This document shows, piece after piece, positions 14,321-64,000 of a stretch of DNA of 64,000 nucleotides. Position numbers and translations under genes: made by a program. The stretch comes from Acridotheres tristis (lineage: Eukaryota > Chordata > Aves > Passeriformes > Sturnidae): positions 16,394,736 to 16,458,735 of the forward strand of contig CM072893.1 of assembly GCA_037013685.1 (NCBI GenBank), written 5' to 3'. The notes beneath the pieces are model-generated. The model was not told the origin of the DNA, made no database searches, and saw only the letters and a program-made list of their open reading frames with translations. Each line of letters begins with the position of its first letter. The stretch's first letter is position 1.

Positions 14321-17300
14321 GATTGGACCTGTTACTTATTTTGGGTTGGGGCAGTGCCCACATCTACTGCTGCAATGCAGAGTAGGTCTGCAGAGCCTTG
14401 CCACTGGGAAGGGCTGTCCCTTCTGGGCAAAGACCCTGCCTTTGTCATGCACTGTGCTCACTGCTGCTGCTTGCAAGGAGCTCCAGAGCAGTCACAGCAC
14501 ACCACCAGTCGGGAAGGCTCCCAGTGCTGGAGGAGAAGGGTGTCCTGCAGCCTGTCTGCCAAATGAAAAGAATGCATTCATGCTTTTTGCAGGCCGTTGC
14601 AAGGACATCACTTACCTGAGCATTGGAGACTGCAACCAACTCTCTGGCAGCTCTTTTTCTACCATCAGTAGCACTGCAGGGGTTTAGATGTTCTTTATTA
14701 AAATGAGTTAATTTAGGAAAAGGCTAGTGTCTCTTATTTCTGCCCCCAGCTACAATTTGGTGCCCTTCTTTAAGTAAGAGACTGGATAGTTTTAGTAAAA
14801 ATATTTCACCACAGACGACTTTCTTCTGGGCTTCTTTGTTCCTGTGGCCTTTGGTTGTGTTTGGATGTTCAGTTTTTTGTGTTTGCCTTGACCTTCATGT
14901 ACATAGATACTTGTTGTCCTCTGCATCATGGTCATATAAAAGTCCTAGTGGCAAAATGTAATTTCTGTGATTGGTTGTCACAAGGCACTCAGAGACCATG
15001 TGAGTACTGCAGAGAAAACAGTGTGCAAGAATTCCCACCTCCTTTGGAAATGTTTAGCATTATTTTGAAAGAAATATCATATTTGCCCACATCTCAGGTC
15101 CATCCCTCCTTGTCCCCCCATTTTTTCCTGTGAAGGCTAGAGGCTCTGATGCTTGTGTACTCTAAAACAATGGCAAACCATTGCTGACTGTGCATCTGGG
15201 ATTGCATCAAATGGACAGACATGCAAGCAGAAACAGCAGTCGTGTGTGAGACCCAGGCACAATGGGGAGGAGATGGTCTTGAGGTTTTCATCAGTCTAAG
15301 GCTGCCCTCAGAGCCAGTCATGTAGGTAAACTCAGCAGCATGCACACTTTGTTGAGAACAAGTTAAAAAATGGCTCACATCTGGAGGTCTTGGAGGGGAT
15401 GATTCATATTCATGTCCTTCCTGCTGATGTTGATTCATCTGAGATCATGAACAAAACCATGACAAACAACATCTATCAATAATTCACAAACAACTGCATG
15501 AGAAGCACAGGGCAGTGAGAAAATATCCTCTTACTAAACAGCTCCAGAACACAGGACATGTTCAGGGGATAAATAACCACACAGGGGATAATATTTGGGA
15601 TAATATTCAACATATCCTAAGCTGGATGCAAAAATGCTCTTTCATTTGGAACAATGACAGGGTCCTCTTGACACCTGTCCATAAGAATGACCTTGCAGAG
15701 AGCCCCAACCTCCTCTTTGCTCCAAGTGCCCTAAGACCAGACAATACCTCCAGGACAGAAAGGCAGGGGGAAGATGCTAAAATCCTACCAGGCATCTGAA
15801 ATCATCTCCTGCACTGTAAGGAACGGCAGAGCTAAGAAAGGAGTGAGTTTGATTGATGTAGTTGGGGCAGAGAACAGGAGGGTTAAACAGCCCCAGGGAG
15901 CTTTTCAGCCAATAGACAGGTGGTCCAGTGGCCTCTGACCTCCCCCCCTACTCCCATTCATCATTTCATGCTTCTCCATGAAAAATCCCTGCATGCAGTA
16001 ACAGCAGATTGCCCAATGTCAAGGTCAGTGTTCATTTTAGGATAAGCTTCTCTTCCTGCTAATACATGCAGGACCTGCAAAGAAGAAGAGATGATGGCAT
16101 TTCTCTTGGGCTGACTCAGACAAACTGGCTGTGTCCCAGCACATCCAAGTTCTGGCACACACCTGGGAAGATGGGCTTCAGGGCACTGGAGCCTCCTTCT
16201 CTTCTCTACCAGCTGCATGGCAAACAAGGCAGCTTCTGGCACTAAAAGTGCACTTAAAATGAGGCACAGAGGGGAATCCTGCTTTTGCTTTCTAAGGCTA
16301 CCATCTCATCTGCCAGAGCATTTGCTGGAAATGCCATGACAAAGTGGAAGATCTCTACTGGCTTGATGCTGAGCCCAGTGAGCCTCTCTGGTCTGAGGCA
16401 TCATTTTTTGTCTGAAGTAAGTCATGCCACTGGGTCATACTGTGCCTCGGTACTGTGGTGCAGGAGGCTACATGGGGATGCTTATTCCTTACTTACTCTC
16501 CATTGATGCTTTGCCTTTGGCAACAGCTGGGAGGAAATTCAGATACCATGGAGGTTTGGGTAGCTCTGATACACACCACAGGAACTATTCAGGGTGGTAG
16601 GACATAAATGAATCAGGTGTGTGCTGGGGAAAGAACACAGACGTGGTCCTTAGCAAGCAGGGTAGACATCAAGCAGTGGGCAGAAAGAGGAAGAAAAGCA
16701 TTTTAGGTGCTGCCACAGAAAGTGGACTAAAATTTTGCAGTAAGGAACATTTTCCTTGTCCTGCTGTCCTTCACACAGGAGTTTCATATCTCTGGGTCTT
16801 TGGGACCCGCTGCTGAAGGCCATAGCCTGCAGTGCAGCAAATGAGCTAGTCCTTTGAAATATACTTAAGGACTGATTCCCAGATCTCTGATACTGATCAC
16901 TGCAGACCTGCATCTCAGCCCTCTGAAGCGTGAGCAGCACATGGAGCAATGTAGCTCTCAGGCTGGCCAACTTGTCTCTCTTCCCCACTTTCCAAATGCT
17001 CCCTGGATTGCAACAGCCAATACAAACCTAAAGGCCCACAGGAAAGTTCCTTCCTGGTATTAGCAGTACACACAAACAACAGTTGGCAGAACATGGAATG
17101 CAATAAGAAATTTCCTCCCCTTGAGGAAGTGGAAAATGTATGCATACAACAGAATGTGCAACTGAATCCACAGTCTTTAATGAATGCAGAGATTTGCTCT
17201 GGGCACAGGTACATCTGTGATTGTCCCCACACCCTCTTCTTGTCCCCCTCTAAAAATTATTTTAGTTAGTGAAATGTAAAACCACACAAAGACCAGAATA

Positions 17301-18182
17301 CATATTCACACACCAGAGGGTTTGACTTTTTTTTTCTTAAGAAAATTTCACTCATTTAGAATTATTGACTGTTAAGTCCAGTCAGTACAGCAGAAATATT
17401 CTACATAGATCATTGGTTGGAATGCACAGTATAACATTTGTGAACACACTGTCACAAAAGACACCTGGACGAGCACTAACAAGTGTAGTAGATATGTCAA
17501 ACCACATTGCAAGCATCTGCATCAAACCAGTCTGGGATGGATGGGAAATTACCAGAAGGTGGAACAAAGATATTAAAAGTACATGGGAACCTGCCACAGT
17601 AACTTTTCCCTAGAGCCATTGCTGCCACGAAAAGGTCAGGAAACTTGAACTGCTGCCTGCCACCTGAAACTCTGCTTCTGTTTCACAGCGACTGATGCCA
17701 TGCTTTTATTTCCAGACCTGAGTCACTGCAATTTTGCTTGAACTGCAGCAAGGAAGAGAAGGACAAACACACATCCCATCTAGCAGAGCTCACTTCTCCA
17801 GACTTGCATGGTCAAACAGATTAAGATCAGAGGTCTTGCCTGCAAAAAGGCCACAAAATTTGAAAAAAAAGAAACAAAAGCAGAGCTAAAACAAAACAAA
17901 TAAAAAAAACCCCAAACCAAAACAGAGATAACAAGATTTTATACAGCCTGCAATAAAGCTATAGTCAATGGTACAGAATTGTTAACATTACACTTATTAA
18001 GGCTTTGACTACTCGTCTTCTACATGCACATTTTATATACATATAATCCTCTCTGTGTGTGTATAAATTACTTTACTTTTCTTGTTCTAAGCAAGAAAAT
18101 ATTTTCATGCATTTGCTTCTCCTAGTATTCACAATACTTGGACCATAACCTATTCAAGGATTTCTGGAGAGGGCTGCGTCTA
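14321..18182. other. Stretch between the convergent P450 and TLL2 ends
   Basis: No exon was recognised on either strand. The part from about 17250 up is AT-rich and may already be TLL2 3' UTR, since TTTATT (minus-strand AATAAA) also occurs at 17705-17710. The rest holds only short random frames. Confidence 0.5.
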
Positions 18183-19831
18183 TTTATTACCCACCTGAAA
18201 ATGCCCTTATCTCCAGGAATGTTGTTTGTGCTGGACAGTGGCACTGGCCCCACACTTCTCCACAGTCACACAGTCTGCACAAGAGAGGAGGTGCCACTCC
18301 AAAGCCTGACAGCACAATAGTTATGTAAACATAGTAATCCTTGGATTATAAATACTTTATTAAAGCTAACATACCTCAGCTTTTAGCTCATAATTGCCCA
18401 TGAGTGCCTTAATGAAACATTCAGAATAAAGTATTTTTTTCCTCCCATGTCAACTGCTCAGTTACAGTGGTTCCCCTAAAACACACTTTTCCTTATTTTT
18501 TTCTGAAAGAAGCACCAAGCTACCTGTTAATTCTTCAAGCCTGTGGCTGGGTAGCTTTCATGAGCAAACAAGGACATGTCTGAGCACTCTAAGTCAATCA
18601 CCATCTCACTTGCACCCTTGCCATGAAGTTAAGAGACTGGGCCATGCACCAGTGACAAACGGGGAGGAAGAAGAAACCAGAAGAACTCTTCCATTCCTAG
18701 CACCATGCCTGCAGCTTGCACAAGTTTGACAGGTTCCCAGAGATCACCAAAGCTGTAGCATGGCCTGTGTCCCTCTGCCTCAGGGACACCCTGACTCCCC
18801 CTGCATTTCCTTCAGTGAGATGTTCTGACCACTGAAGTCACAGAGCACTCCTAGGTTTGGTAGGGAGTCCTGGGGAGAGCAGCTCAGCTGTGAAAAGGGC
18901 TCACAGGGAAGTGGTAGTAAGGAAAGGAAGCAGCATAAAGAAGGCTGAGAAAGCAGGCATGGGTGGAGTGAGAAAGAGACATTCCATATTTAAGACAGGG
19001 CCTGGACTGCTGCCACAGCCTCCTGAGCTGCTTTGCACAGTGGTGTAACTGGAGCACGCTGTCAGCACTCCTGTCACTAAGCCTTGCCACCATCACACGG
19101 TAATGCCTTGCATCCCAACACGGGATTTCCGTGTCAGCCACCACCCTTCCCTTGGGCACTCTGCATTGAAATACTTCCGTTCAACCATGACACTTACTAC
19201 AAACCAAACCCTGGGTCCTTCTCATTCCCTGGAATCCAAGTAGCTAGGAGCCCTAAAGAGACTGTCCCTGTCCCCTGCCTTGCTCTCCACTCAACAAGAA
19301 GCAAGACAATAACAGAGAGGACAGAAAGAGTGATGCAGGCACAGCCACCTGGTTGTTCTCTTATTGCACAGAGTAGTTGGGGCAGGTAGGGGAGAGCGGG
19401 TGGCTCACAAAGTCCTTTGAAAAATCCTACTGGTTGTCTGTCCAAAAGGCCTGCTCCAGAAAACACGTTCAGACAGCTCATGTGGACACTTGGGAAATGT
19501 CACCTAGAAACAAGGTATACAAGAGACAAAGGCTATTCTCAGTTCAAGTTCAGTCTTCATTCAGCCCCATGGCAAGTTGTGCAAAATACAATGTTTATGC
19601 CCTGGAAGGTATGATTAAAAGACAATTTTTTTGGTCCTGGGTAGGTTAACAAGAAAGGGTCATGCTAATAATTGCAGAGGCAAACCTTTGAGACTGGATT
19701 TAGTTTTAGTTACAGAAAATACTGTACACTGCTTTTGGCCAAGTGCACAGAAGCTTTAAAAAAAAAAGGACAAAGATCACAGCTAAATGTCTCAATCTTC
19801 AGATGGAGAATATCTGTGAGGAGCAGTCAAA
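18183..19831 (-). terminator. TLL2: TLL2 3' UTR with candidate poly(A) signals
   Basis: Downstream of the TLL2 stop on the minus strand, the first canonical AATAAA I find is at 18356-18361, about 1.47 kb from the stop. A second is at 18183-18188. Which is used cannot be told from sequence alone. Confidence 0.5.
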
Positions 19832-55598
<35,767 letters not shown>

Positions 55599-58500
55599 CT
55601 GCAAAGGAAAAAAAGAGCAGAGACTCATCTCTGGTGAGCTGGCTGGCAGAGCTCTGATGTGGAAAGGACAGCAGCTATCAGTAATGCCAGTTGGGGGTCT
55701 GCTGGCCATAGAAATTGTGTGCTTTCCCTGTTCAAGGAGCAGAGACTAAACCCTTGATAAAGCTAGGCACTTTTCCTGGATTTGTTCCTAGCCTACAGTG
55801 ACACCTTGCAACTCATTACCATTCCACACCTAAGTCTCTCCATATGCTCAACAGGCAGAAAGGTTCTTCTAGGGAAGGCTAATTTCACGGAGATTTAATG
55901 AGAGCAGGAGCTGAAGGAGCTGATCTCTGTAGAGGCATTGCAAGAGCAAGTTTCTGTGTCTTGGTGGCAAGATAAAGCATGAAGAGCATGGTAAACCACC
56001 ACATGCAGAAAAGAATACACTGTGGGTGATACAGAACTGCTGGATGCAGTGTGGACACTTCCAAGAGGGATGTCTCACTTTCAAGACAGCTGGACATCTT
56101 CCAGTCACTGAAGCACTCTTGCTTTGCCAGCTGGAAAACTCTCCTTTGCTCTGGAGCTGACTTCTAGCAAATCCTTCTCCAGCCTGTCCAACGGGGAAGG
56201 ACAGGGGGAAAGGTGTATCTCTGGCACCTTGGAGAAGGACTGAGAGGATGGTAAAAAATCTCCAACATTATACTACTGTAACTGATATGAGTATCAGGAA
56301 AATTATGATGAAAGATATCTACAAAACAATTCAGAAGAAAATAAAATACCCAGACTCTCAGCTGGCTATAGGTTAGAGCTTCCTGGTCCAAGAGACACAG
56401 TAAATCAGGGGTTTGTCTCCCAAAGGAAGTCCCACAGTTTAACAGAGCTTGGCTGGACAAAAGCCACTATATGTGTGAACAGGAACAAGCCTGATTCAAC
56501 AAGATGGATTGCTCTGAACTCTATCACTCTTTTCCAGCTTCAATGTCCCATCCTAAGATTTCCCTTTGTTTTCTTTCATGCCCAGTCCTCCTCACTTCCT
56601 TAAGCCCAAGCTCAACAAAAGTTCCTCTTCTCAGTTTTGCATCCCCAGGACTTCTCCCACCCCCACCCTGCAAAGTATGCTATTCTTCACACAATATCTC
56701 ATTCCATTTAAAGGAAACCCTAACTAGCGATTCAACACCAGAATTATTAAGGCATGCAGTCTTTGCTGAGGCAAAGGATAATTTTGTATTTCTAAATAAA
56801 TGCAGCTTGCTTCCAGTCACAAACAGATTGCTTCTTAATTGAACTTAGGAGGTGAATTATATGGCGAATTAGGGAAAAAGAACAACTCTGTATTTAGTGA
56901 ATTGTTTTCCTAGGAGGGAGCTGCATGGGATTGAATTGCAAATGATGGCACCAAAGCCTAGAGCTGGCCCCTGTGCCGTGCCCGGGCTGCTGACCTCTGC
57001 TGTGCCGCAGCGCCATTCCCGCACTCGGCTTTCCCGAGCTCCCAGCACATTCTTTCCCAGAGAGCACTGCAGGCCTTGGTTTCTTATGCAAAGAGGAGGT
57101 CTGAAAAAACTAGTGTGACTAATGAAATCTACAACATCTTTGCATATTTTGTCTTATTGTAGCTCATGAAAAAGGAGAACACTACACACAGGCCAGATAT
57201 GGGGTGCACATATACCAGATATTTTCAAACTCTAATTTCACTCATACAGACAGGGAGCATCTAGGGCGTTGTGTCCCACGTGACCATTTTAGAAGATCCT
57301 TTTCTGATTCACTTGAGTTTTTAGACATTTCCTATCATCATGATGCCTAAAGATATGCCAAAAACTGAAGTGACTTGGCAGATATTTTGTCCTCTTCTGA
57401 TTCTTTCCCAGAGAGGGCTAAGGTAGGATCTCAGAAGAACTGACATGCCATTAACAATAAATAAGGAAGTCAAGAAATGCACCTTGTATCTGAAAGCAGC
57501 TGCACACAGGTTGTAGGTAATGTGTAGGTCCTATTGTCCCCTCAACACATTCCTGAAGTTGTACCTCTCTGTCAGACTACTCTGTCACACCCGAAAGAAG
57601 AACATATTCCAGTGTTACTGCCCCAGAGCATGAAATGCCCATGTATGTATGAAGCCCATTATCACTGGAAACACTGAAGAGGAGAAGGAAGATTTTCAGT
57701 TTGACATCGTGCTCTGTGGAAAGCCAATAAAAGCAGGCTTGGTATTCCACAAAGACATGACATTGACTTTAATGGAGACCCAGCAGTGAACAAGCCTCCC
57801 AAGATCACTTTCAACACTTTCCACATACTGCTGTGCTAGACCAGCACTTATCTTTCTTCAGCCTGACTGAGTTTTGTTTGCTTCTTCCACAACCAGTCGA
57901 AGATAGAGAATTTGTTAGGCCATGTCTCCATGCAGAGAGCTGTACCAGATCTCCTAAATCTTCTTAACCTCCACATTTTTGTTATTCAATTCTTCCTAAT
58001 AATTTGTCCTACTTAACAGCTGCAACCCCAGCAGAACACTGCTGGACTCCCTAACTAGGTAACTTCATTTCTGTGCATGACCTGGCAGAGACACAAAGAT
58101 TCTCTACCCAGGCAGGGGAATATTTCATCTTCTACCTACAGTGCACTTGTACAATAACTTTTTTTCTATTTATCACAGACCAGCACTGCCAAGGGAGTTT
58201 GGCTAACTGAAGGAAATGTCCAGTAGCTTGAAAGCACCACAAATCTGAGATAAATCCACCATGTCTGCAAGCATGGCTGAAGAACAGGTGTATAAACTGT
58301 GTGAGGAACTAGAAGCAGCCTGAGGTTGTAAGTAAGGGTCCAGCGAAGCAGAAAGCAGCAGGCTGGGGCATTGCTGAGAAGAAAGCAGTTTCTCTCACTC
58401 TCCCCGGAGAGGAAAACGAAAATCCAATTTTGTTAAATGAAGTCCAAGTTGTTCAGCTGAAACCAGAATAAAGGACAAGATATTAAGAGAGTGCACAAAG

Positions 58501-61500
58501 CATGCCACCAAAACTATTCTGTTTGCAGTTCCCTTGCACCACGAGCACAGGCAAAAGATGTGCAACCTGAAGGAAGAGCAGGAAGCAGACTGCATCCAGC
58601 ACCCTTACTTCCAATGACAGAGGGTGGGACTGGGAGAAGTAGTAATATATCACACCTGAAAAAGTGTCTTCTACAAGATGCAACTTAGGATTGAAGGTAT
58701 TTATTGCTGTGCATGTTCTGGTTTGGTTTTTTTGCTTAAGCCCAGGTAGTCTGAATCACCAAGAAGGGGACAATCAGATCTCTTGCTAACTAAAGCTTCT
58801 GTGCTTTTTCCACTTGTTTATGGACCACGAAGGGGCTCTTGTCCAAAAAAAGGAGAGGAAAGCCAGGCAAAGCAGTGAAGCAGCCTGCTGGTAAACCAGA
58901 ATACATGTAGTTTGCCCAGAAATACCTACCACCCTCCTATCGGGCCCATTTAAGATTTCAAAGCTGCTTGAGGGGCAGCTGACTTCCAAAACATTTTAGC
59001 ACCATCTGTCTTTGAGCTTTCATCAGAAACACTACTCTGAGGCAAGATGATTTACCCAACTGAAAGCAAAGGAGAAACATCAGTCTAGCCTGAGTCAAGC
59101 TTCATTTTCAAATGATGCCTATCTCTAATGTTAGTCTAAAACCCAACTGGTGACAATAGGAATTGTAGTTGTCCAAAAAATTGCAGTCTGAGAACACGGA
59201 ATATTCTTACATGGGAAATTGGATGGGATGAAGCTTGTAACACTTCCCTTTTTTCCAAACTGTAAAAGTTCCCATTAAAATCAAAACCACTTTTGGAACA
59301 AGTCCAAGTCAGGATAACTTTTCCTCTCCAGACCAATGAAGAATCTCTTCATGTTCATAGAGTTTTCCTTTCCCTTTCCTGGTTGCTGTCCACACAGGGA
59401 AAGGGCCCCACAGCTGAACTTTGAAGGTAGCTACCACCCATATGCTGAGGACAAAGGAGTTCACAGTGACCACTGAGGACTTTGACAGATTTTCCAGTTC
59501 TTCTGATTTAGCAGAGAGTAATTTGGCTGTGCACATAATTATTTGCTCTCAGGTGAATCAAACTGCAGCAAGACTTTTTCTAATGTATCCTACTGTGGAG
59601 AAAAGGCCATTTCAGAGCTGGGTCACAAGACAGCGATAAAATAAAAGTACTTGTGAAAAATTATTAACAATTTCACCTCCCCTACCTATGCCTTAGAACA
59701 CCCTGCTTTCATAGTCTCACTCAATATACAGGCTATTCACACGCCATGGCTTAGAGACTGGATTTCAAACAGAGACTGAAATGAAGCACCAACAAAACCA
59801 AGCAGTGCAGTTAACATTAAACACTAGCCATTCTTCAGAGTTTCAGTTCTGGTGAGTTCTGTCATATTATGATCATCAGAGAAGCTCCTGGAAAAACAGG
59901 ATAAGTCAAACAGTGTTACATGCAGTTTTTAACTTCATTAACCAGTGGTCAAGAACTGTTTAGCATAGGAAAAGCTTTTTTTCACTGGGTTTTCTAAGCA
60001 CAGAAAAAGTGATGATTTTATTAAAACAATTTCTGCTGGGAAAATGCATTCAGAATGCAGAACAGATGTTTCCCAGAGCTGGTGGAGAGTCTATAGCAAA
60101 AGCCTTTCATAAACCCCTGTACCCTGGAGATCTGAGCAAACGATTTGAGATATATCCTTCAGCATTTCCTGTCAGTGAAAGAGCTGAAGTTCCCTCAATT
60201 TACTTAAAGAAAAATAAATTAAAGAAAGGAAGAATTCTGAACCCCAAATTCCCTGCAGGAATCTGTTTTTCATATTCAGAATAAACTGACTAGCTGCAAT
60301 AACTCAGGAGAGTCCCAAGGTCCAGAGGCTTGACAGGCAGATGTGTCATCCCCACATCAGCTGTGAATGTTTGTGCAGGGAGGGAGGACACTGGCCTCAC
60401 AGGGAAGTTCATGAGAGGAGGAAGATGAGCACAGCTAAGGAAACCCAGGGCTGCCACAGACATGAGCTGCAAAACACTTAATGGACCAAGATCTTTTGCT
60501 GGCCAGCTGTATTTGGAGTGGCGTGACAGGCAGAGCAGAAGTGCAGGCAGTACCATTCCCAAACACCCTGCATTTTCCCTGGATACTCCCTGCTCTTCTG
60601 GAAGTGGCAACATCACTTTTATACTGTGATGCATCTTGTTTTTAAAGAAGGCATTGCAAGAAAGGGGACAATCTGACCCAACCTCTCCACCAACCTTTCA
60701 ACTGAGACTTAATGCTTAAGGGGATCAATATTCTCTGTATAAAAGGAAGGACTGAGGAGACTGAAAGGAGTCTTTTCTTGTGGGCTGTAACAATCACTTC
60801 TGTTCCCTAGGGTAAAAAGACAGATAAATGAGAGGTAGAAGAAAGAAAAAAGTTACCTACAACCTGTGTCATCTCACTGGTGTCTTCCAATGAGAAAGAG
60901 CCCTGCAAGTAGAGTGCTTTTACTAAGGCAAGTGAAAATGAAAAGCTAAAGTGAGTACACGAGTATTTTGGCCATATGCATGTCTGTTGTACAGCCAGGT
61001 CCCCACACATGGTGTAAGACTTCTCCCGTCCCAGCATATAAATTGTGCAATGCACAGAACCAACTATCCCCACCCCCTTGCACTTGATTTCTTGTCAATC
61101 TGATGGATCAAGATCTATTTGGAACAAGTCTGCCTCACTATTACATTCCTCTCAATTCACAAAAAAACCACTTTCCCTCCCTGTCTCTCTTTTGGAAGGA
61201 AAGAGAAACAAGTGAACTTGCAGGCAATTAGAAAACTATAAGAGCTGGCTTGGGCTCACCCATTGCTATCCTAGTAGACAGTACCAATCCCACAGCCCCC
61301 CTTGGCTGACATTCCTTTCCTTCTGACCTGCAGAGTGTAATTCCTTCAGGCTCAGTGCACCCCAGGCTGCTGCAGACAGAGCCATGCGCTATTCCCTGTG
61401 CTGCCCTGCAGCAGCTCCCTGCCCTGCTCCAGCTGTGGCTTCCAGGGAGAACCTGGGGCTCTCAGCAACCCAGCCAGGCTGCTCCTCCCCTTCAGCCTTC

Positions 61501-64000
61501 CTAATCCTCTTGTTTTCCCCCTACCTTGTTTATACTGGATAAAAATTAACTCAAAATGAAAACACACACGTGGAAAGCTAAGTTATGTTCGAATGGAATT
61601 AAAACTCCTTCTACAGAGAATGTTTTGTGCCACTAGAGAGACCTTTTTTCCACTTCACTTTCTGCCTAGACATTCATACACTCACAGTCCTGGAGCTTCT
61701 TTGAGAGTTTTGGTATCTTCTTATGCCCTGAGAGCCTGAACCATGTTTAACAGGTAGTTGAGCAGCCTAAGTAGATATGGCTGAAACACCTCACTGCTTG
61801 GTTACCTACCAACTCCACCACAGCTCATTTAAAGAATACCTGAAACCAACTGCCAAACCAGGGAAACTGAGGCAGGAGCCAGCACTGAGGCTAGACAAGT
61901 GGGACTTAAAACACTTCGGGAGCACACGCCAAATGTAGCCACTGTTAGGTAACCTTAGACCATCTCCTTCCCCATGGTTTTCCCTGACTCCTTGGTGAAC
62001 CAGGTGCCCAAATCACTGGCTGTCATTAGAAGAGGTGTGGGGGAGCTGAAGACTCGGGGCAGAGGCACTTTCCTCACTGAGCAACTGCCCAACAGGGGCT
62101 GGGGGAGCTGCCCTGCCCTTCCAGGGACAGCTGCAGCTGGCAGGGGGAGTCAGCTCCCAAACCCACCCTACCACAAACTGACTCCAGGATTCAGCAACAA
62201 CCGAAGGAAAGGAGTGGCTAATCCCCTCCCTAACACTGCCTGATGCATCTCACACTCCCTTTTTCTCTCTAGGAAGTGGAACTGCAAGATAATCTGAGTA
62301 TTTCCTTTTGCTTCTGATCTTTGCCCTGGAGAAACTTGTTACCCATTCCCTGGGGCTGTCCAAGTCACCATCTGGCCTCAGAAACACAACAGCAAACACA
62401 GTCCAGTGTTCCAGCCTAAAACTAATTTGCTTTCTTTCCCCACTTGACAGCTGAATAAATACTTTGTCCTCACCATTTGAAAAGGGGAGCTGCAGCAAAG
62501 GGGTTTTGTCCACTGCAGCTACAAGCATCAGCCTTGTCTCCAAATTAAGCCTGAACAAGTGGCTCAAAGTGAACACATTTATTCCACAAATGTAACCCCT
62601 TTCTGTTCAGAATCAACCACGAGCAGTTTACAACATGTAATTTATTTGGTTTTTGCTATTGTCCAACAAGCCATTTTGGCAACTGATAGTTCCCTGGACC
62701 TTCCAGACATTTTTCTGAGCAGTAGAAGCAACTTTTATTTTGTGGATACAGCAACATTCCTGCTTGAAAGCAGAGAGCCTGAGGGTCAAGACAACCCAGC
62801 CAGTCTTTCAGAGTGACCATCCTGCATTGACTGCTCTCAGAGCTTATTAGACCCTACTCTTTCATGGACTGTTTCTACCTCCAAATCATTTGCCTAAAAC
62901 ACTCTTAGAAATGACAAGGCAGCTTATGCAATTGAGGCAAATGCAATTTTTCATTTGAGCAAATATTCAAGGAAATTAGGCATTTGCCCAGCTCTGAAGC
63001 ACAAATGCATGATTTAGTCAATTCCACAGTTATTGGCCAAGCACTGTCGAATTTTACAATTAGGGTAATGGATTTAACTTTCAATGTAATTTCCATATGG
63101 ATAAACTGATCTCCTCAAGTACATTTGCCCATGTGTTCCCTTCATCACAGTTAATTAATATAAAGCTATTTAATAACCTCCACTTAAACACAAAAGACCA
63201 TTCAGACTCTTCTGGCATCAGTAAAAGGAACAGCCTCCAAATGTGATACACCAGCTGTAGACGAGAGCAAAAGAAAATTTAATTAAGAGCTATCAAGAGC
63301 ACGACAGTTGCAAACAGAAATCAGATGTTATAAATGCTCCTACATGGTGATTACCCCAGCTCCTCAAAGGGTTAATAGTGTCAACCAGTACCAGCTTCCA
63401 GGTGCTTTAGATGTGCCCAGGAGACCTTTGAGGATGGGGAAAGAAGTGGGGCTGGGAGCCAAAACCTGGCAAAGTTAAGCAGGGAACAGCAGGGATTCGG
63501 CATCATCTGTGCAGGAGCACTGCAGCAGCTATGCCCAAAGCTGATGGTGGCACCAGGCTGAATAGGAGGAAACTACAGAAACAGACTGTTTGGAAGCAGC
63601 TTCAACCATGGCATCAATGGATAGTTTCTGCAGATGATTTTTAAATAATGTTAATTGCTCATTAACAAAATCTTTGCTATTTAATTTCTGAAGCGCAGCA
63701 TTTGACAAGAGTGATTCTGAGTTACTTGCCTTCCTGGATGATTTCTGAAAGAAGCATATGAATTGTGACTCACAAGATAAGCACAGCTAAAGTTTCCAGT
63801 AAGAACGAGTGAGTGGCAGAGTTTTAAATAGCTGGGGATTTTTGTTACAATGGAGAAAGCTTTATTGCTTGGATGGATTCATGTGAGCAATATTGCAGAG
63901 TTCATAAAACCACTGAAAAAAACCTGTAAGGCTGAACACTGACTGCACAGCAAAAATCAAACCACTTATTTTGACAGGTGGAAGGCCACCATCCAGAAAA
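55599..64000 (-). other. TLL2: TLL2 upstream intron, no exon found
   Basis: 8.4 kb. The missing N-terminus (signal peptide and the conserved propeptide block before the furin region) should be encoded by exons upstream on the minus strand. I searched the minus-strand frames for that block and did not find it, so those exons are probably beyond the window. No other gene or named repeat was seen. Confidence 0.6.

Noticed and set aside
14121..14687. 188-codon plus-strand frame after the P450
   Set aside because: It spans the P450 3' UTR and runs through its poly(A) signal. The translation has no recognisable domain or biased codon pattern.
62250..62576. 108-codon minus-strand frame as a possible upstream TLL2 exon
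   Set aside because: It does not contain the conserved tolloid propeptide block, and no phase-compatible splice sites make it join the 55.5-kb exon.

Overview
This is nuclear DNA from a bird, most likely a songbird. It carries spliced, intron-containing vertebrate genes with compact introns, a solo LTR that I recognise as an avian ERVL-type LTR, and few repeats. Nothing bacterial is present: no operons and no CRISPR. Two complete or near-complete genes and one partial gene account for all the coding sequence I can defend. I rebuilt every exon by hand from codon frame, splice sites and protein family. All junctions keep phase and no gene shows an internal stop or frameshift.

Layout. (1) 1-3292, minus strand: the 5' nine exons of ZP4, an egg-coat glycoprotein with signal peptide, ZP-N domain, trefoil domain and most of the ZP module. 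Its 3' end lies off the left edge. (2) 3308-8282: intergenic. It contains a GC-rich, promoter-bearing, LTR-like island at about 4817-6215. (3) 8339-13949, plus strand: a complete nine-exon cytochrome P450 of the CYP2C/CYP2H type, 494 residues, with TATA box and poly(A) signal. (4) 13950 to about 18.3 kb: the P450 3' UTR, a stretch with no recognisable gene, then the probable 3' UTR of the next gene. (5) 19832-55598, minus strand: 19 coding exons of TLL2, tolloid-like 2, from the propeptide to the stop codon. These give the furin site, astacin protease, CUB1, CUB2, EGF1, CUB3, EGF2, CUB4 and CUB5. The signal-peptide exons lie beyond the right edge. (6) 55599-64000: upstream TLL2 intron with no exon found.

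The three genes do unrelated jobs: egg coat, microsomal mono-oxygenation, and extracellular procollagen/BMP-pathway proteolysis. They are neighbours, not a system. Human TLL2 and the human CYP2C cluster both lie in 10q23-q24, which supports the TLL2 name. ZP4 beside them is not the human arrangement.

The non-coding features worth a second look are a 206-bp element with 22-bp terminal inverted repeats and TA flanks in a TLL2 intron, a perfect 22-bp palindrome, the hairpin-rich LTR-like island pointing toward ZP4, and two ERVL-type LTR insertions in TLL2 introns. I found no evidence of a new biological system.
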